A DNA stretch of 64,000 nucleotides from Bacteroidota bacterium (GTDB lineage Bacteria; Bacteroidota; Bacteroidia; Chitinophagales; Chitinophagaceae), in the NCBI GenBank assembly GCA_016706595.1, contig JADJJH010000003.1, positions 776,504 through 840,503 of the forward strand, read 5' to 3'. Every line of letters begins with the position of its first letter. Within the stretch, counting starts at the first letter, position 1. The position numbers were made by a program, and so were the translations under genes. The notes under the pieces were generated by a model, which saw nothing but the letters and a program-made list of their open reading frames with translations, was not told the DNA's origin and did not search any database. Below are positions 28,726-37,348 of the stretch, in pieces.

Positions 28726-29613
28726 TGGTCAACTGTTGCTCGACAATTTATGTTTATTTCCCAACACAGACGGTTGTGTTCAAAGGGACAGAAACGCCAG
28801 CCACTAACAGTCGTGGCTGATGCGCAACTACTTTTTCAGCCATGAAAGAAATGCTACTAGCGAATACAGAAGCTAATAGAAAAAAATGTGTTCTATTAAT
28901 TGTGAGAGAATCTATAGGATAGTAACGAACGCAAGAACAATAATTCAAGGATCTTATGAGCCTTTTATCGTTCTACGCCCAGTATTTGTAAGTTGAGCTT
29001 TTTCTTTCCCGCAGAGTCTCGCCTCGGACTCTGCGATTATTTGATATTTTTTGTACATAATTCATCCGCTTTCATTTTTCCTAAAATTAAAGAACGGAGT
29101 AGTTTTCTATAAAGATATAAATTATTCTTTCGAAGTTGCTCATGTGTAGCATAATTGACTCAAACAAAATTATCAAGCGTTTATGCAATCCCATATTTGC
29201 GACTGCATAATCGTTTAAAAAGGACAAGCTTAATTCTATATTAAATCGAAGCTGTCATAACTTCTTCACTGGATTTAATTGCAACAAAACAAAGAAAACA
29301 GCGGACGGAAAAAATATAAACTAGAATAAAGTGCCTACCTATAACAGCCGCTAAAAAAGCAAGCAGGGCGAATTAGCTTTTCCTTCTTCTTTTCTTTATT
29401 CATCCTTTGGTTCTTAAACTAGAGTGAGTAATTTCGATGTCACGGCCGGCTTTTAGCGGCCAACCGTTCACATTATCGTAATCTCACTTCAAAAATTAAT
29501 CCAATACATAGAAGTTGAAAAGTTGACAACCAAAATGTAGAATAACCTTGTAATAATTAAATTCCCCTTTAAATTTCGACTTGAGTTTTTTAAGTTTTTC
29601 ACGAATTAAAATC
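28726..29613. other. 888-base gene-free region with inverted repeats
   Basis: No gene is supported. The minus-strand frame at 28754-28948 has no family features. Visible structures are a hairpin CAGCCAC/GTGGCTG at 28798-28820, a perfect nine-base stem CGCAGAGTC/GACTCTGCG (29010-29035), and a widely spaced pair GCCGCTAAAAAAGC (29347-29360) with GGCTTTTAGCGGC (29448-29460). CGCAGAGT and TTAGCGGC also occur before the histidine kinase gene, so these may be borders of an inserted segment. Confidence 0.5.
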
Positions 29614-29641
29614 CTAACATCTAACATCTCAAGTCTATCTT
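29614..29641. repeat. heptad array E overlapping the fmt stop codon
   Basis: CTAACAT, CTAACAT, CTCAAGT and CTATCTT follow each other in seven-base phase. The second unit contains the fmt stop codon (29621-29623 on the minus strand). Confidence 0.55.
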
Positions 29642-30541
29642 ATTCCCTCGCAAATAATCTGCAACCGGCATTCGTTTTTTACCTTCAGGTTGAATTTCAA
29701 GTAGCTCTATAAACCCATCAAGACAAGCATAACGAAGAAAACTTTTATTATTGGTTTGAATAGTACCGGGTAAAGCTAAAGTTTCATTCGTTACTTTATT
29801 TGCGCTAAAGATTTTTAACTTCTTGCCATTCAATATCGTATAGGCTGCCGGATAGGGTGAGAGTCCTCTAATTAAATTATACACTTCATCAGTGGTTTTA
29901 TGCCAATGAATTTCACAGGTTTCGGTGAATAATTTGGGTGCATGTTTGCTATCGATATTCGGCAATTGCGCTTGCTCAACAAGTGAACCTTGTTCAAGTT
30001 GATCAAGGGTTTCAATAATTAATTCGGCACCGGCATGCATTAATCTATCGTGTAATGAGCCTGCATTTTCATCCTCGCCGATTTGTAGTTTTCGTTGCAA
30101 TAAAATATTACCGGTATCAATTTCATGTTTTAGTTTAAATGTAGTTACACCACTTTCTTTTTCACCATTGATGATGGCCCAATTAATAGGTGCGGCTCCT
30201 CGATAATTGGGTAATAATGACGCATGAATATTGATGGTACCTAATGGGGGCATATTCCAAACTACTTCAGGTAACATTCTAAACGCAACTACCACTTGTA
30301 CATCGGCTTTGTAGGATGCTAACGCTGTTAAAAATTCTTCGTTCTTCAATTTCTCGGGTTGAAGTACAGGTATTTGATGTTCAACGGCATATTTCTTTAC
30401 AGCCGATTGTTGCAAATTCATGCCTCTGCCTGCAGGCTTATCAGGCGCAGTAACAACGGCTACAACATTTTTACCATGTTGTACCAAGGCATCTAAAGCC
30501 GCTACAGCAAAATCGGGTGTACCTAAAAATACAATTCGCAT
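29621..30541 (-). CDS. fmt: methionyl-tRNA formyltransferase
   Basis: This enzyme transfers a formyl group from 10-formyltetrahydrofolate to Met-tRNA(fMet). The 306-residue protein starts MRIVFLGTPDFA. Catalytic residues are visible as Asn104 and His106 in NIHASLLPNYRG (104-115) and Asp142 in HEIDTGNIL. The C-terminal OB-like domain is complete. The last three codons and the stop lie inside heptad array E, so the extreme C-terminus (DLRC) was probably reshaped by the repeat. It lies downstream of, and is probably separate from, the M13 peptidase gene (77-base gap). Confidence 0.96.
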   Translation of the reverse strand: MRIVFLGTPDFAVAALDALVQHGKNVVAVVTAPDKPAGRGMNLQQSAVKKYAVEHQIPVLQPEKLKNEEFLTALASYKADVQVVVAFRMLPEVVWNMPPLGTINIHASLLPNYRGAAPINWAIINGEKESGVTTFKLKHEIDTGNILLQRKLQIGEDENAGSLHDRLMHAGAELIIETLDQLEQGSLVEQAQLPNIDSKHAPKLFTETCEIHWHKTTDEVYNLIRGLSPYPAAYTILNGKKLKIFSANKVTNETLALPGTIQTNNKSFLRYACLDGFIELLEIQPEGKKRMPVADYLRGNKIDLRC

Positions 30542-30617
30542 AATTTAAAAATGTTTCTGATGTCAGTAAGGGGCGAGTAACGAAGTATAAAATATATTTA
30601 GTGATGCCCTTAATTAC

Positions 30618-31051
30618 TTACCAAATTCTAACTCTACTTGCACTATCTCTATACATTTTATGTGTACTATCTACTTTAAAAGTTTGGTACCATTCATCGC
30701 AATTACTCATCGGTCCGTTAACCCGCAAAAATATTGGTGCATGCACATCTGTCAATAATTGAGCGGCTAATTTTTCAGGTCTGCGAGTTTGCATCCATCC
30801 ATATGCATAACCTAAAAAGTAACGTTGTAAAGGCGTTAATCCATTTATGTTTTTGCCTTCTTTAAATTGTTTTGTTTTTTTGAAGGCATCCAATGCAATC
30901 ACAATTCCACCAAGGTCGGCAATGTTTTCACCAAGTGTTGCTTCTCCGTTTGGATGTAATGAATCTAAAACGGTATACGCATTAAATTGAGCAACCAATG
31001 CATTCGCTTTAGTTTTAAATTTCATTTCATCTTCTTTGCTCCACCAATTTT
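30618..31051 (-). pseudogene. C-terminal part of M13 metallopeptidase in shifted frame
   Basis: This frame continues the upstream gene: with one added G near 31060 the junction reads FDEKGNLKNWWSKEDEM, the usual M13 sequence. It contains GENIADLGG, whose Glu is the third zinc ligand, and RVNGPMSNCDEW, the conserved M13 C-terminal motif with the substrate-binding Arg. The first internal ATG is at 31025. Without the frame correction this part would not be made as active enzyme. Confidence 0.88.
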
Positions 31052-32665
31052 TTAGATTTCCTTTTCATCAAACTGTCTGCCTTCATCATCAAATCCATGG
31101 GTTAACTCATGGCCGATGGTTGATGCACCTACATATCCATAAATCACTGCATCATCAATATCTTCATCTTTATAACCCGGTGCAGTAAAAATAGCTGCAG
31201 GTAAAACAATTTCATTATTCGAGGCATTGTAATAGGCGTTATACGTTTGTGGTGTCATTCCCCATTCGGTTCTATCAACGGGCTTATTCAATTTGTCAAG
31301 CTCATAGTTAAATAACCATCGATTGCCTTCCATTACATTTTTGCAGTATGATTCACGATTGATATTCATTTTTGAATAATCGCGCCATTTTGAAGGATAA
31401 CCTACTTTACGGGTAATCGATTTTAATTTCACCAAGGCTTTTTGTTTGGTGCTATCACTCATCCAATCTAATTTTTGAATATGCTCACCATAGCTAATTA
31501 CAATTTGTTCAACTAAATTATCATATCGTTTTTTTGTTTTTTCAGGAAAGTATTCTTTTACAAATAGCTGTCCAAGCGCATCACCTAAGGCGGCTTCTTG
31601 TGCATCTAATACACGTTTCCATCTCGGACGTAATTGCTTTGCTCCATTCAACGTTTTATTGTAAAAGTTAAAATGTGCAAGTTCGTAATCATGACTTAAA
31701 TAAGGTGAGAACGACGATACCAAATGCCATGTGAGATACATTTTCCATGCATCTAATGATGAAGTATTTAATACGGTATTCAATTTTTTATAAAATGCGG
31801 GTTGGCCAACAATTACTGAATCGGTTACAATTCCCATTGAAGTAAACGTTGCTTTTAAATCCATGGCTTGCATTAAGTTGCTTGCTTCAGCAATACTCAT
31901 CTTATGATAATTTGCATAGGGGTCGCGAAGTTCAGCAAGTAATTTATGCGATGCGGCTAATTCTGTTTCAAGCTTCATAATATCCGCGCTTCCCTTTTTG
32001 GCTACATTACTATCTTTACATACCATTTGCAAAACACCGGTAATGTATTTCGCATATTCGTTTCTAATATTTACGGTACGAGCATCTTTATTAAAATAGT
32101 AATCTCTATCAGGCATGCCTAATCCGCCTTGTGAAAGATATACACGATACTTTTCACTGTTTTTCATATCTTGACCCATATACATGCTATAGGCAGGGTT
32201 TACCCCAAACATTTGTAATTCATTAATGATATGTACAATATCGCTTTTGGTTTTTGAAGCATTTATTTTATCAAGATAGGGTTGCAAGGGTGCGATGCCA
32301 TTTTTTTCGATGCCTGATGAATCCATTCCGCTAAAAAAGAAATCGCCAATTTGTTGCTGAGCACTTCCTTTTGCACCATTACCTGCGCTAGCATCTTCAC
32401 TAATTTTTTTAATCTGTGCATAGTTTTCATCTGCTACCAAGTTAAAAATGCCCCAACCACTTTCACTTTCGGGTATTAAATTCTTTTTCAGCCAACCTCC
32501 ATTCGCATAATTAAAAAAATCGTCTCCTGGATGAACAAGGGTGTCTAAATGTGAAAATAAAACGTCAACGTTAGTCTTTAGATTGTTATTCGTTTCTTGC
32601 TTACTATCTTTGCAGGCGACAAAACTGATTATGGCTAAGCCAAGGGTGAGTTGAGATAACTTCAT
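31052..32665 (-). CDS. M13 (neprilysin/PepO-like) metallopeptidase lipoprotein, frameshifted
   Basis: This is a zinc endopeptidase for oligopeptides, exported as a lipoprotein: the N-terminus MKLSQLTLGLAIISFVAC has a lipobox with lipidated Cys18. The N-terminal M13 domain (HPGDDFFNYANGGWLKK) and the zinc motif HELTH (519-523) are present. The frame then stops after GRQFDEKEI because one G seems to be missing from the run at about 31060. As written, the 537-residue product lacks the third zinc ligand and would be inactive. The full gene would span 30618-32665 and give a normal length of about 680 residues. Confidence 0.92.
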   Translation of the reverse strand: MKLSQLTLGLAIISFVACKDSKQETNNNLKTNVDVLFSHLDTLVHPGDDFFNYANGGWLKKNLIPESESGWGIFNLVADENYAQIKKISEDASAGNGAKGSAQQQIGDFFFSGMDSSGIEKNGIAPLQPYLDKINASKTKSDIVHIINELQMFGVNPAYSMYMGQDMKNSEKYRVYLSQGGLGMPDRDYYFNKDARTVNIRNEYAKYITGVLQMVCKDSNVAKKGSADIMKLETELAASHKLLAELRDPYANYHKMSIAEASNLMQAMDLKATFTSMGIVTDSVIVGQPAFYKKLNTVLNTSSLDAWKMYLTWHLVSSFSPYLSHDYELAHFNFYNKTLNGAKQLRPRWKRVLDAQEAALGDALGQLFVKEYFPEKTKKRYDNLVEQIVISYGEHIQKLDWMSDSTKQKALVKLKSITRKVGYPSKWRDYSKMNINRESYCKNVMEGNRWLFNYELDKLNKPVDRTEWGMTPQTYNAYYNASNNEIVLPAAIFTAPGYKDEDIDDAVIYGYVGASTIGHELTHGFDDEGRQFDEKEI

Positions 32666-32733
32666 GTGAAAATTGTTTGCGCGAAGCTACAAAAAGTAAA
32701 CTTGCAAATTAAAATCTGTATAAAAAGAAAATT

Positions 32734-33276
32734 ATGTTTGGATTTAATAAACCGAATTATCAACCCACTGAACTTCAAGCAAGAGAAGCCCATCAAATGC
32801 TTGAAACGATTTCACCTTTAATAAATAAATTATATGCAAGCGCAACTTTGCATGTTTTACGTGTTGGGTTGAATAAATTTGTTGAGATATTGTTCTACAT
32901 TATTGGCATTGCCATATTGGCTTTCCCTTTTATTATGGAGCGTACTTTTCCTTTTCATGTATTAGGTGATATTATAGATAAGCGAGAATTCGCCCATATT
33001 ACAAGCGGCAAAGGCGATATTGAACTTTTTGCCTTGGCAGTGAAAGGCTTAGTGGTAGGCATCGGACTACTTTTTATTGCCATAGGCATGATGATCCGGA
33101 AAGCAGGTATCAGAAAATCATTGCTTCAAAGCACAGGTAAGGAATTAAAAAAAGTGGAGGCTTATTTTAAAGGGATACAAGAAAAATTTGGCCCATTGCC
33201 AACCCCTATACCCACCTCAGCGCATAATCTTAATGATATTAACACGGAGGGACCCACCACTATAAAAGCTAGTTAG
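32734..33276 (+). CDS. membrane protein of unknown function, two transmembrane segments
   Basis: The 180-residue protein has an amphipathic N-terminal part (about 1-45) and two transmembrane helices at about residues 50-68 (EILFYIIGIAILAFPFI) and 105-124 (GLVVGIGLLFIAIGMMI). A charged cytoplasmic tail ends in a Pro/Thr-rich stretch. No known family is recognised. It is divergent from the M13 gene. Its stop codon TAG is part of the left end of the repeat element at 33269, so its last residues may derive from that insertion. Confidence 0.65.
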   Translation: MFGFNKPNYQPTELQAREAHQMLETISPLINKLYASATLHVLRVGLNKFVEILFYIIGIAILAFPFIMERTFPFHVLGDIIDKREFAHITSGKGDIELFALAVKGLVVGIGLLFIAIGMMIRKAGIRKSLLQSTGKELKKVEAYFKGIQEKFGPLPTPIPTSAHNLNDINTEGPTTIKAS

Positions 33277-33425
33277 TGTTTGATCGAAAACTAAATGTTT
33301 GATAAGAAAGCGTCAAATAGAAGGACGCCGAAGCTTTCAAAAATAGGGAGTTTACTGTGGTAAATGACCTGTTTGAAAGGCAAGGATGACGATGTAGTTG
33401 ACGTTTTATTGCAAACAAGAGTTAA
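33269..33425 (+). repeat. MITE-like element, family R1 copy A
   Basis: This non-coding element begins CTAGTTAGTGTTTG, overlapping the stop codon of the gene before it, and carries GATAAGAAAGCGTC, AATAGGGAGTTTACT and TAAATGACCTGTTTGAAAGGC. It matches the reverse complement of 45260-45396 over nearly its whole length. A short internal duplication (TGTTTGAT twice) makes it longer than the other copy. Confidence 0.75.
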
Positions 33426-33466
33426 AAATATTTGTACACTTGTCGTATATTATTAGTTTAGACAAG

Positions 33467-33474
33467 TACATTTG
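33467..33474 (+). promoter_or_regulatory. -7 box (TACATTTG) of sucC
   Basis: TACATTTG matches TAnnTTTG and ends 17 bases before the sucC ATG. A TTG at 33440-33442 is 24 bases upstream, a slightly long spacing. Confidence 0.6.
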
Positions 33475-33491
33475 CGCAAAATTTTTTCTTC

Positions 33492-34706
33492 ATGAATTTA
33501 CACGAATACCAAGCCAAGGAACTCTTAAAGAGATATCATGTGCCTGTTCAAAACGGGATAGTTTGTACCACAGTGCAGGAAGTAGAAGCAGCTTATAAAG
33601 AAATAAGCGCCTATACAAAAAGCAGATTTGTAGTTGCGAAGGCTCAAGTGCATGCAGGAGGCAGAGGGAAAGGTACGTTTAAAGAAGTGCCTGAACAGCA
33701 TGGGGTACAAGTTGTAAAAAGCGAGGAGACTGCTATAAACGTTGCTAAAAATATGTTTGGCAACACCTTAGTAACCATTCAAACCGGTGAGCAAGGTAAA
33801 GTTGTGAGTAAAATTTTTATGGCGGATGATGCATATTATGAAGGCGCGAGTGAAGTAAAGGAATTTTACTTATCGATATTGCTAGATCGTCAAACGAAGC
33901 GCTATGTATTTATGTATAGTACCGAAGGCGGTATGAATATTGAAGATGTTGCCCATGATACTCCTGAAAAGATATTTAAAGAGTGGATAGAACCAGGTAA
34001 TCCTTTACACCCGTTTCAAGCACGAAAAATTGCTTTTAACTTAGGATTGAGTGGAGAAGCTTTCAAAAATTGCGTAAAGTTTGTCACCAATTTATACAAT
34101 GCATTTAGCGGCTTAGATTGCGATATGTTGGAGATTAATCCTTTGTTTAAAACCAGCGACAATAAAATTATTGCGGTTGATTGTAAAATGAATTTGGAAG
34201 ATAATGCCTTAATTCGTCATGCCGAATTAGCTGCCTTACGCGATAAAGCTGAAGAAGATCCAACTGAAGTAGAAGCCAGTGAAAGCAATTTAAATTATGT
34301 GAAGTTAGATGGCAATGTAGGTTGTATGGTAAATGGTGCCGGATTAGCGATGGCCACCATGGATATGATTAAACTAAGTGGTGGCGAACCGGCTAACTTT
34401 TTAGATGTAGGTGGTGGCGCCAATGCAACAACCGTTGAAGCGGGCTTTAGATTGATATTAAAAGATCCGAATGTAAAAGCCATTTTAGTAAATATTTTTG
34501 GTGGAATTGTTCGTTGCGACCGCGTTGCACAAGGTGTTGTGGATGCTTATAATGCCATCGGTGAAATTAAAGTTCCGGTAATCGTTCGTTTACAAGGCAC
34601 CAATGCCGAAGCGGCAAAGGAACTTATTGAAAAATCAGGATTGAAAGTACAAAGTGCTATTTTATTAAGCGAGGCTGCCGAGTTGGTGAACAAGGCGGTT
34701 GCTTAA
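33492..34706 (+). CDS. sucC: succinate--CoA ligase (ADP-forming) subunit beta
   Basis: SucC binds the nucleotide in the TCA-cycle enzyme that converts succinyl-CoA to succinate with substrate-level phosphorylation. The 404-residue protein begins MNLHEYQAKELLKRY and has an ATP-grasp domain with AQVHAGGRGKG. DCDMLEINPL and FLDVGGGAN precede the C-terminal CoA-ligase domain with NIFGGIVRCD. The usual partner sucD is not adjacent, so the alpha subunit must be encoded elsewhere. The gene is monocistronic, with its own -7 box upstream and an inverted heptad array downstream that may terminate transcription. Confidence 0.97.
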   Translation: MNLHEYQAKELLKRYHVPVQNGIVCTTVQEVEAAYKEISAYTKSRFVVAKAQVHAGGRGKGTFKEVPEQHGVQVVKSEETAINVAKNMFGNTLVTIQTGEQGKVVSKIFMADDAYYEGASEVKEFYLSILLDRQTKRYVFMYSTEGGMNIEDVAHDTPEKIFKEWIEPGNPLHPFQARKIAFNLGLSGEAFKNCVKFVTNLYNAFSGLDCDMLEINPLFKTSDNKIIAVDCKMNLEDNALIRHAELAALRDKAEEDPTEVEASESNLNYVKLDGNVGCMVNGAGLAMATMDMIKLSGGEPANFLDVGGGANATTVEAGFRLILKDPNVKAILVNIFGGIVRCDRVAQGVVDAYNAIGEIKVPVIVRLQGTNAEAAKELIEKSGLKVQSAILLSEAAELVNKAVA

Positions 34707-34711
34707 GATAG

Positions 34712-34793
34712 ATGTTAGGGGTTAGAAGTTAGGAGTTAGAAGTAGGAATTTGCTCTTCCTAACATCTGATATCTAACATCTGACATCTCTAAT
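34712..34793. repeat. heptad array F (GTTAG units facing CTAAC units)
   Basis: Five units ending in GTTAG or GTAGG (ATGTTAG, GGGTTAG, AAGTTAG, GAGTTAG, AAGTAGG) are followed by CTAACAT, CTGATAT, CTAACAT and CTGACAT, also in seven-base phase. The two halves are reverse complementary in consensus, so RNA from sucC could fold here. Confidence 0.7.
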
Positions 34794-34937
34794 TATCACA
34801 TTTGCTTTTTGGTTTCTCGTCGACACTGCATTTATTTTTCGACAGTGGCGATAGCACCGTTCAAGGAAGTGCTACTATTTAGCAATCATGTATGTAACTC
34901 ATTGAAAGAGAATATTCTCTTCCTAAGAAGGCTAAAT

Positions 34938-35417
34938 CTATTCCTTAGTAACTTTTGCATTTGTATAATCTTGAAGTTTTGAAATAATTTCTTCATCAAA
35001 TCGTTCTTGAATTCTATGCTTTTCCTTTGTGCTGCAATCGCCTTCTTTTGTCCAGCCAAACTTTTCGTTTCTATATGCCCTAATCGATAAGCTTGTTTCA
35101 GAGGTATCTACTTGAACAGAATCATTTGCATCACCATAAAAACTCACATACAACATTTCTTCTGGGTTGCTTGAAAAGTAGAAAATTCTGCTATCTAAAA
35201 AATCGTAGCCTCTTTCATGCCAGTCGTCAAAAGATTTCCATTTCTCAGGAATTTTATATTCAGGATGTTTAGCATACAGTGTATCAATCGCTTCAACTAA
35301 AATATGTTTAGAAGTTGAGAAGGTTCTCAAATCAAAACCACCCAAGGTGCCGGCGCCAATACATCCTGAAAGTAAACAAGCAAAAACAAGTAAGCTTATT
35401 GACATTAATTTCATCAT
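34938..35417 (-). CDS. lipoprotein of unknown function
   Basis: The 159-residue protein has a lipoprotein signal (MKLMSISLLVFACLLSGC). Cys19 (counted from the first Met) is the lipidation site, so it is attached to a membrane facing the periplasm. The mature domain is mixed alpha/beta (YKIPEKWKSFDDWHERGYDFLDSRIFYF) and not one I recognise. Two adjacent Met codons make the start uncertain by one residue. It lies between pyk and the sucC array with no clear operon partner. Confidence 0.7.
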   Translation of the reverse strand: MMKLMSISLLVFACLLSGCIGAGTLGGFDLRTFSTSKHILVEAIDTLYAKHPEYKIPEKWKSFDDWHERGYDFLDSRIFYFSSNPEEMLYVSFYGDANDSVQVDTSETSLSIRAYRNEKFGWTKEGDCSTKEKHRIQERFDEEIISKLQDYTNAKVTKE

Positions 35418-35451
35418 TATGTATTTATTCCTCCCATTGCCGAATTATCTC

Positions 35452-35505
35452 ATCCGATAGCTATCGGATCACATTATCTCATCATCGTATCATCGTATCA
35501 TCACA
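35452..35505. repeat. 18-bp perfect palindrome and eight-base repeats next to pyk stop
   Basis: ATCCGATAGCTATCGGAT (35452-35469) is a perfect palindrome. It is followed by TCATCGTA-type eight-base units that run to the pyk stop codon. The array thus fills the gap between pyk and the lipoprotein gene. Confidence 0.7.
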
Positions 35506-36939
35506 TTATACCACCTTACTAATCTTAATCGTATTGGTAGGCAAATGTTCGTGAACCGGTGTACTGCCGGTATTAATTACTACATCATCTTGTTTCAATA
35601 AACCCTTTGATTTAATAATTTCAATTTGGTCGTTGATAATTTCATCTAAGCTAATTTCTTTATCGTAGTAAAAGGCTTGTACGCCCCAGCTAAGTGTAAG
35701 TTGGTTTACCAATGATTGCGTTTTAGTAAAAATATATAATGGCGATTTCGGTCTAAAACTAGAAAGCATAAATCCGGTATAGCCACTTTGGGTCATGCCT
35801 ATGATCGCATTGGCTTGTACATCATCAGCTATTTTACAGGCATTGTAACACAGCGCATCTGATAAAAACGAAGGGGAATGAGATTGAGGAACCAAATTTT
35901 TATTGTACACTATTTCTTCTTTTTCTACTTCCGAGATAATTTTCCCCATCGTTTCAACCACCAAAGATGGGTGTTCACCAACGGCTGTCTCTCCACTTAG
36001 CATCACCGCATCGGCGCCTTCTAAAACGGCATTCGCTACGTCAGTAATTTCGCTACGATTAGGTTTAACGCGATCTATCATACTCTCCATCATTTGCGTG
36101 GCTATGATTACGGGTTTTGCACGATGTATACATTTACGGATAATGTTTTTTTGTATCATCGGAATTTGTTCAACGGGTAGCTCAACCCCTAAATCGCCAC
36201 GTGCTACCATAATGGCATCGCTGGCTAAAATGATATCACGCAAGTGTTCAAGTGCTTCGGGCTTTTCGATTTTAGCAATAATTTTCGCATCGCTATTTTT
36301 TTCTTTTAAAAGTTTGCGAAGGTGATGAATATCATCAGGATGACGAACAAAAGAAAGGGCTACCCAATCTATTTTTTTGCTGATGATAAAATCTACATCT
36401 GCTAAATCTTTTTCGGTAAGTGCGGGTAATGATATTTTTGTTTCGGGTAAATTAATTCCTTTTTTAGAACTTAACATGCCTGGTGTGGTAACAATGGCCG
36501 AAACGTCGTGATTATCGTGTATGACAGAAATTTGAACTTCTATTTTACCGTCATCAATTAATATTTTTTCGCCAATTTTTACATCACTATGGAAGTTGGG
36601 ATACGATAAGTAAACACGTTCTTTAGTGCCCAAACATTTTTCGGTAGTGAAGGTAATGGTATCGTTGGTATGTAAATACACGCCATTATTTTCAACTTCG
36701 CCTATTCGAAGTTTGGGGCCTTGCAAATCCGCAAGTATGGCAATATTAAATGGGTATTCGCTATTAATGCGTTCGATGATCTCAATTACCGAGGCATGGT
36801 CTTCATGCTTGCCATGCGAAAAATTTAATCGAAATACATCAACACCGGCATGCACTAATGAAATTATTTTTTCGTAGGTATTACAAGCCGGTCCTACTGT
36901 GGCGATTATTTTTGTCTTTTGATTCTTTCTTGCTAACAT
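35506..36939 (-). CDS. pyk: pyruvate kinase
   Basis: This glycolytic enzyme makes pyruvate and ATP from phosphoenolpyruvate and ADP. The 477-residue protein starts MLARKNQKTKIIATVGPAC. Substrate and metal motifs are FRLNFSHG, ILADLQGPKLRIGE and IIAKIEKPEAL (catalytic Lys), followed by MVARGDLGVELP. The K+/allosteric C-domain ends in TGSTPVHEHLPTNTIKI. The stop codon is immediately followed by the eight-base repeat array. The ATG lies only four bases after the candidate -7 box TAACTTCG, so it is near-leaderless. Confidence 0.97.
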   Translation of the reverse strand: MLARKNQKTKIIATVGPACNTYEKIISLVHAGVDVFRLNFSHGKHEDHASVIEIIERINSEYPFNIAILADLQGPKLRIGEVENNGVYLHTNDTITFTTEKCLGTKERVYLSYPNFHSDVKIGEKILIDDGKIEVQISVIHDNHDVSAIVTTPGMLSSKKGINLPETKISLPALTEKDLADVDFIISKKIDWVALSFVRHPDDIHHLRKLLKEKNSDAKIIAKIEKPEALEHLRDIILASDAIMVARGDLGVELPVEQIPMIQKNIIRKCIHRAKPVIIATQMMESMIDRVKPNRSEITDVANAVLEGADAVMLSGETAVGEHPSLVVETMGKIISEVEKEEIVYNKNLVPQSHSPSFLSDALCYNACKIADDVQANAIIGMTQSGYTGFMLSSFRPKSPLYIFTKTQSLVNQLTLSWGVQAFYYDKEISLDEIINDQIEIIKSKGLLKQDDVVINTGSTPVHEHLPTNTIKISKVV

Positions 36940-36943
36940 GCTG

Positions 36944-36951
36944 CGAAGTTA
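36944..36951 (-). promoter_or_regulatory. candidate -7 box (TAACTTCG) of pyk
   Basis: On the minus strand TAACTTCG, a one-base variant of TAnnTTTG, ends four bases before the pyk ATG. Confidence 0.4.
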
Positions 36952-36964
36952 TGGCATGTGAAGT

Positions 36965-37027
36965 CAATTATGAATTACGAGTTATAAATTACGGTTAAGA
37001 ATTAGGAGTCAGGGGTTAGATGTAAGA
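36965..37027. repeat. heptad array G
   Basis: Nine units in seven-base phase, most with ATTA or GTTA in the same place (CAATTAT, GAATTAC, GAGTTAT, AAATTAC, GGTTAAG, AATTAGG). It lies just upstream of pyk. Confidence 0.65.
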
Positions 37028-37348
37028 TCCACACGTGTTGATGCCTAAATAACGTTGACCGTTTTTTATCCTCCTGTAATTTTCAATTTGCAGATAATAC
37101 ATTTTGATTCAGAGGCTTTGTTTATACTTGAAAACCAAGTTCCTATGAAATTGGACAGATGGGTTACAGGCCCAAAAGCCGAGTGCTAGCCTTATTATGT
37201 TTAAGCCTTTTTGTTATCTTCGTCACATGGTATACTAGTTTTTCTTAGACTGCCATTACAGGTAAATTTAAGAAATGCTACCATCTGCCTTCCTGCAAGT
37301 AGTTAGCGAATACATGTGTATTCACTAACTTGATAAAACAAATAACAT
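37028..37348. other. gene-free region before the TPR histidine kinase
   Basis: I see no gene and no clear TAnnTTTG box in these 321 bases. It presumably contains the promoter of the kinase gene, but none can be pointed to with confidence. Confidence 0.4.

Noticed and set aside
28754..28948. 64-residue minus-strand open frame after the hybrid kinase
   Set aside because: It overlaps a hairpin and shows no homology features or start signal.
29335..29470. Integron attC site downstream of the hybrid kinase
   Set aside because: The spaced inverted repeat and TAACA/GTT-like ends are suggestive, but the core sites do not fit RYYYAAC/GTTRRRY and no integrase or second cassette is present. Kept only as a possible insertion border.
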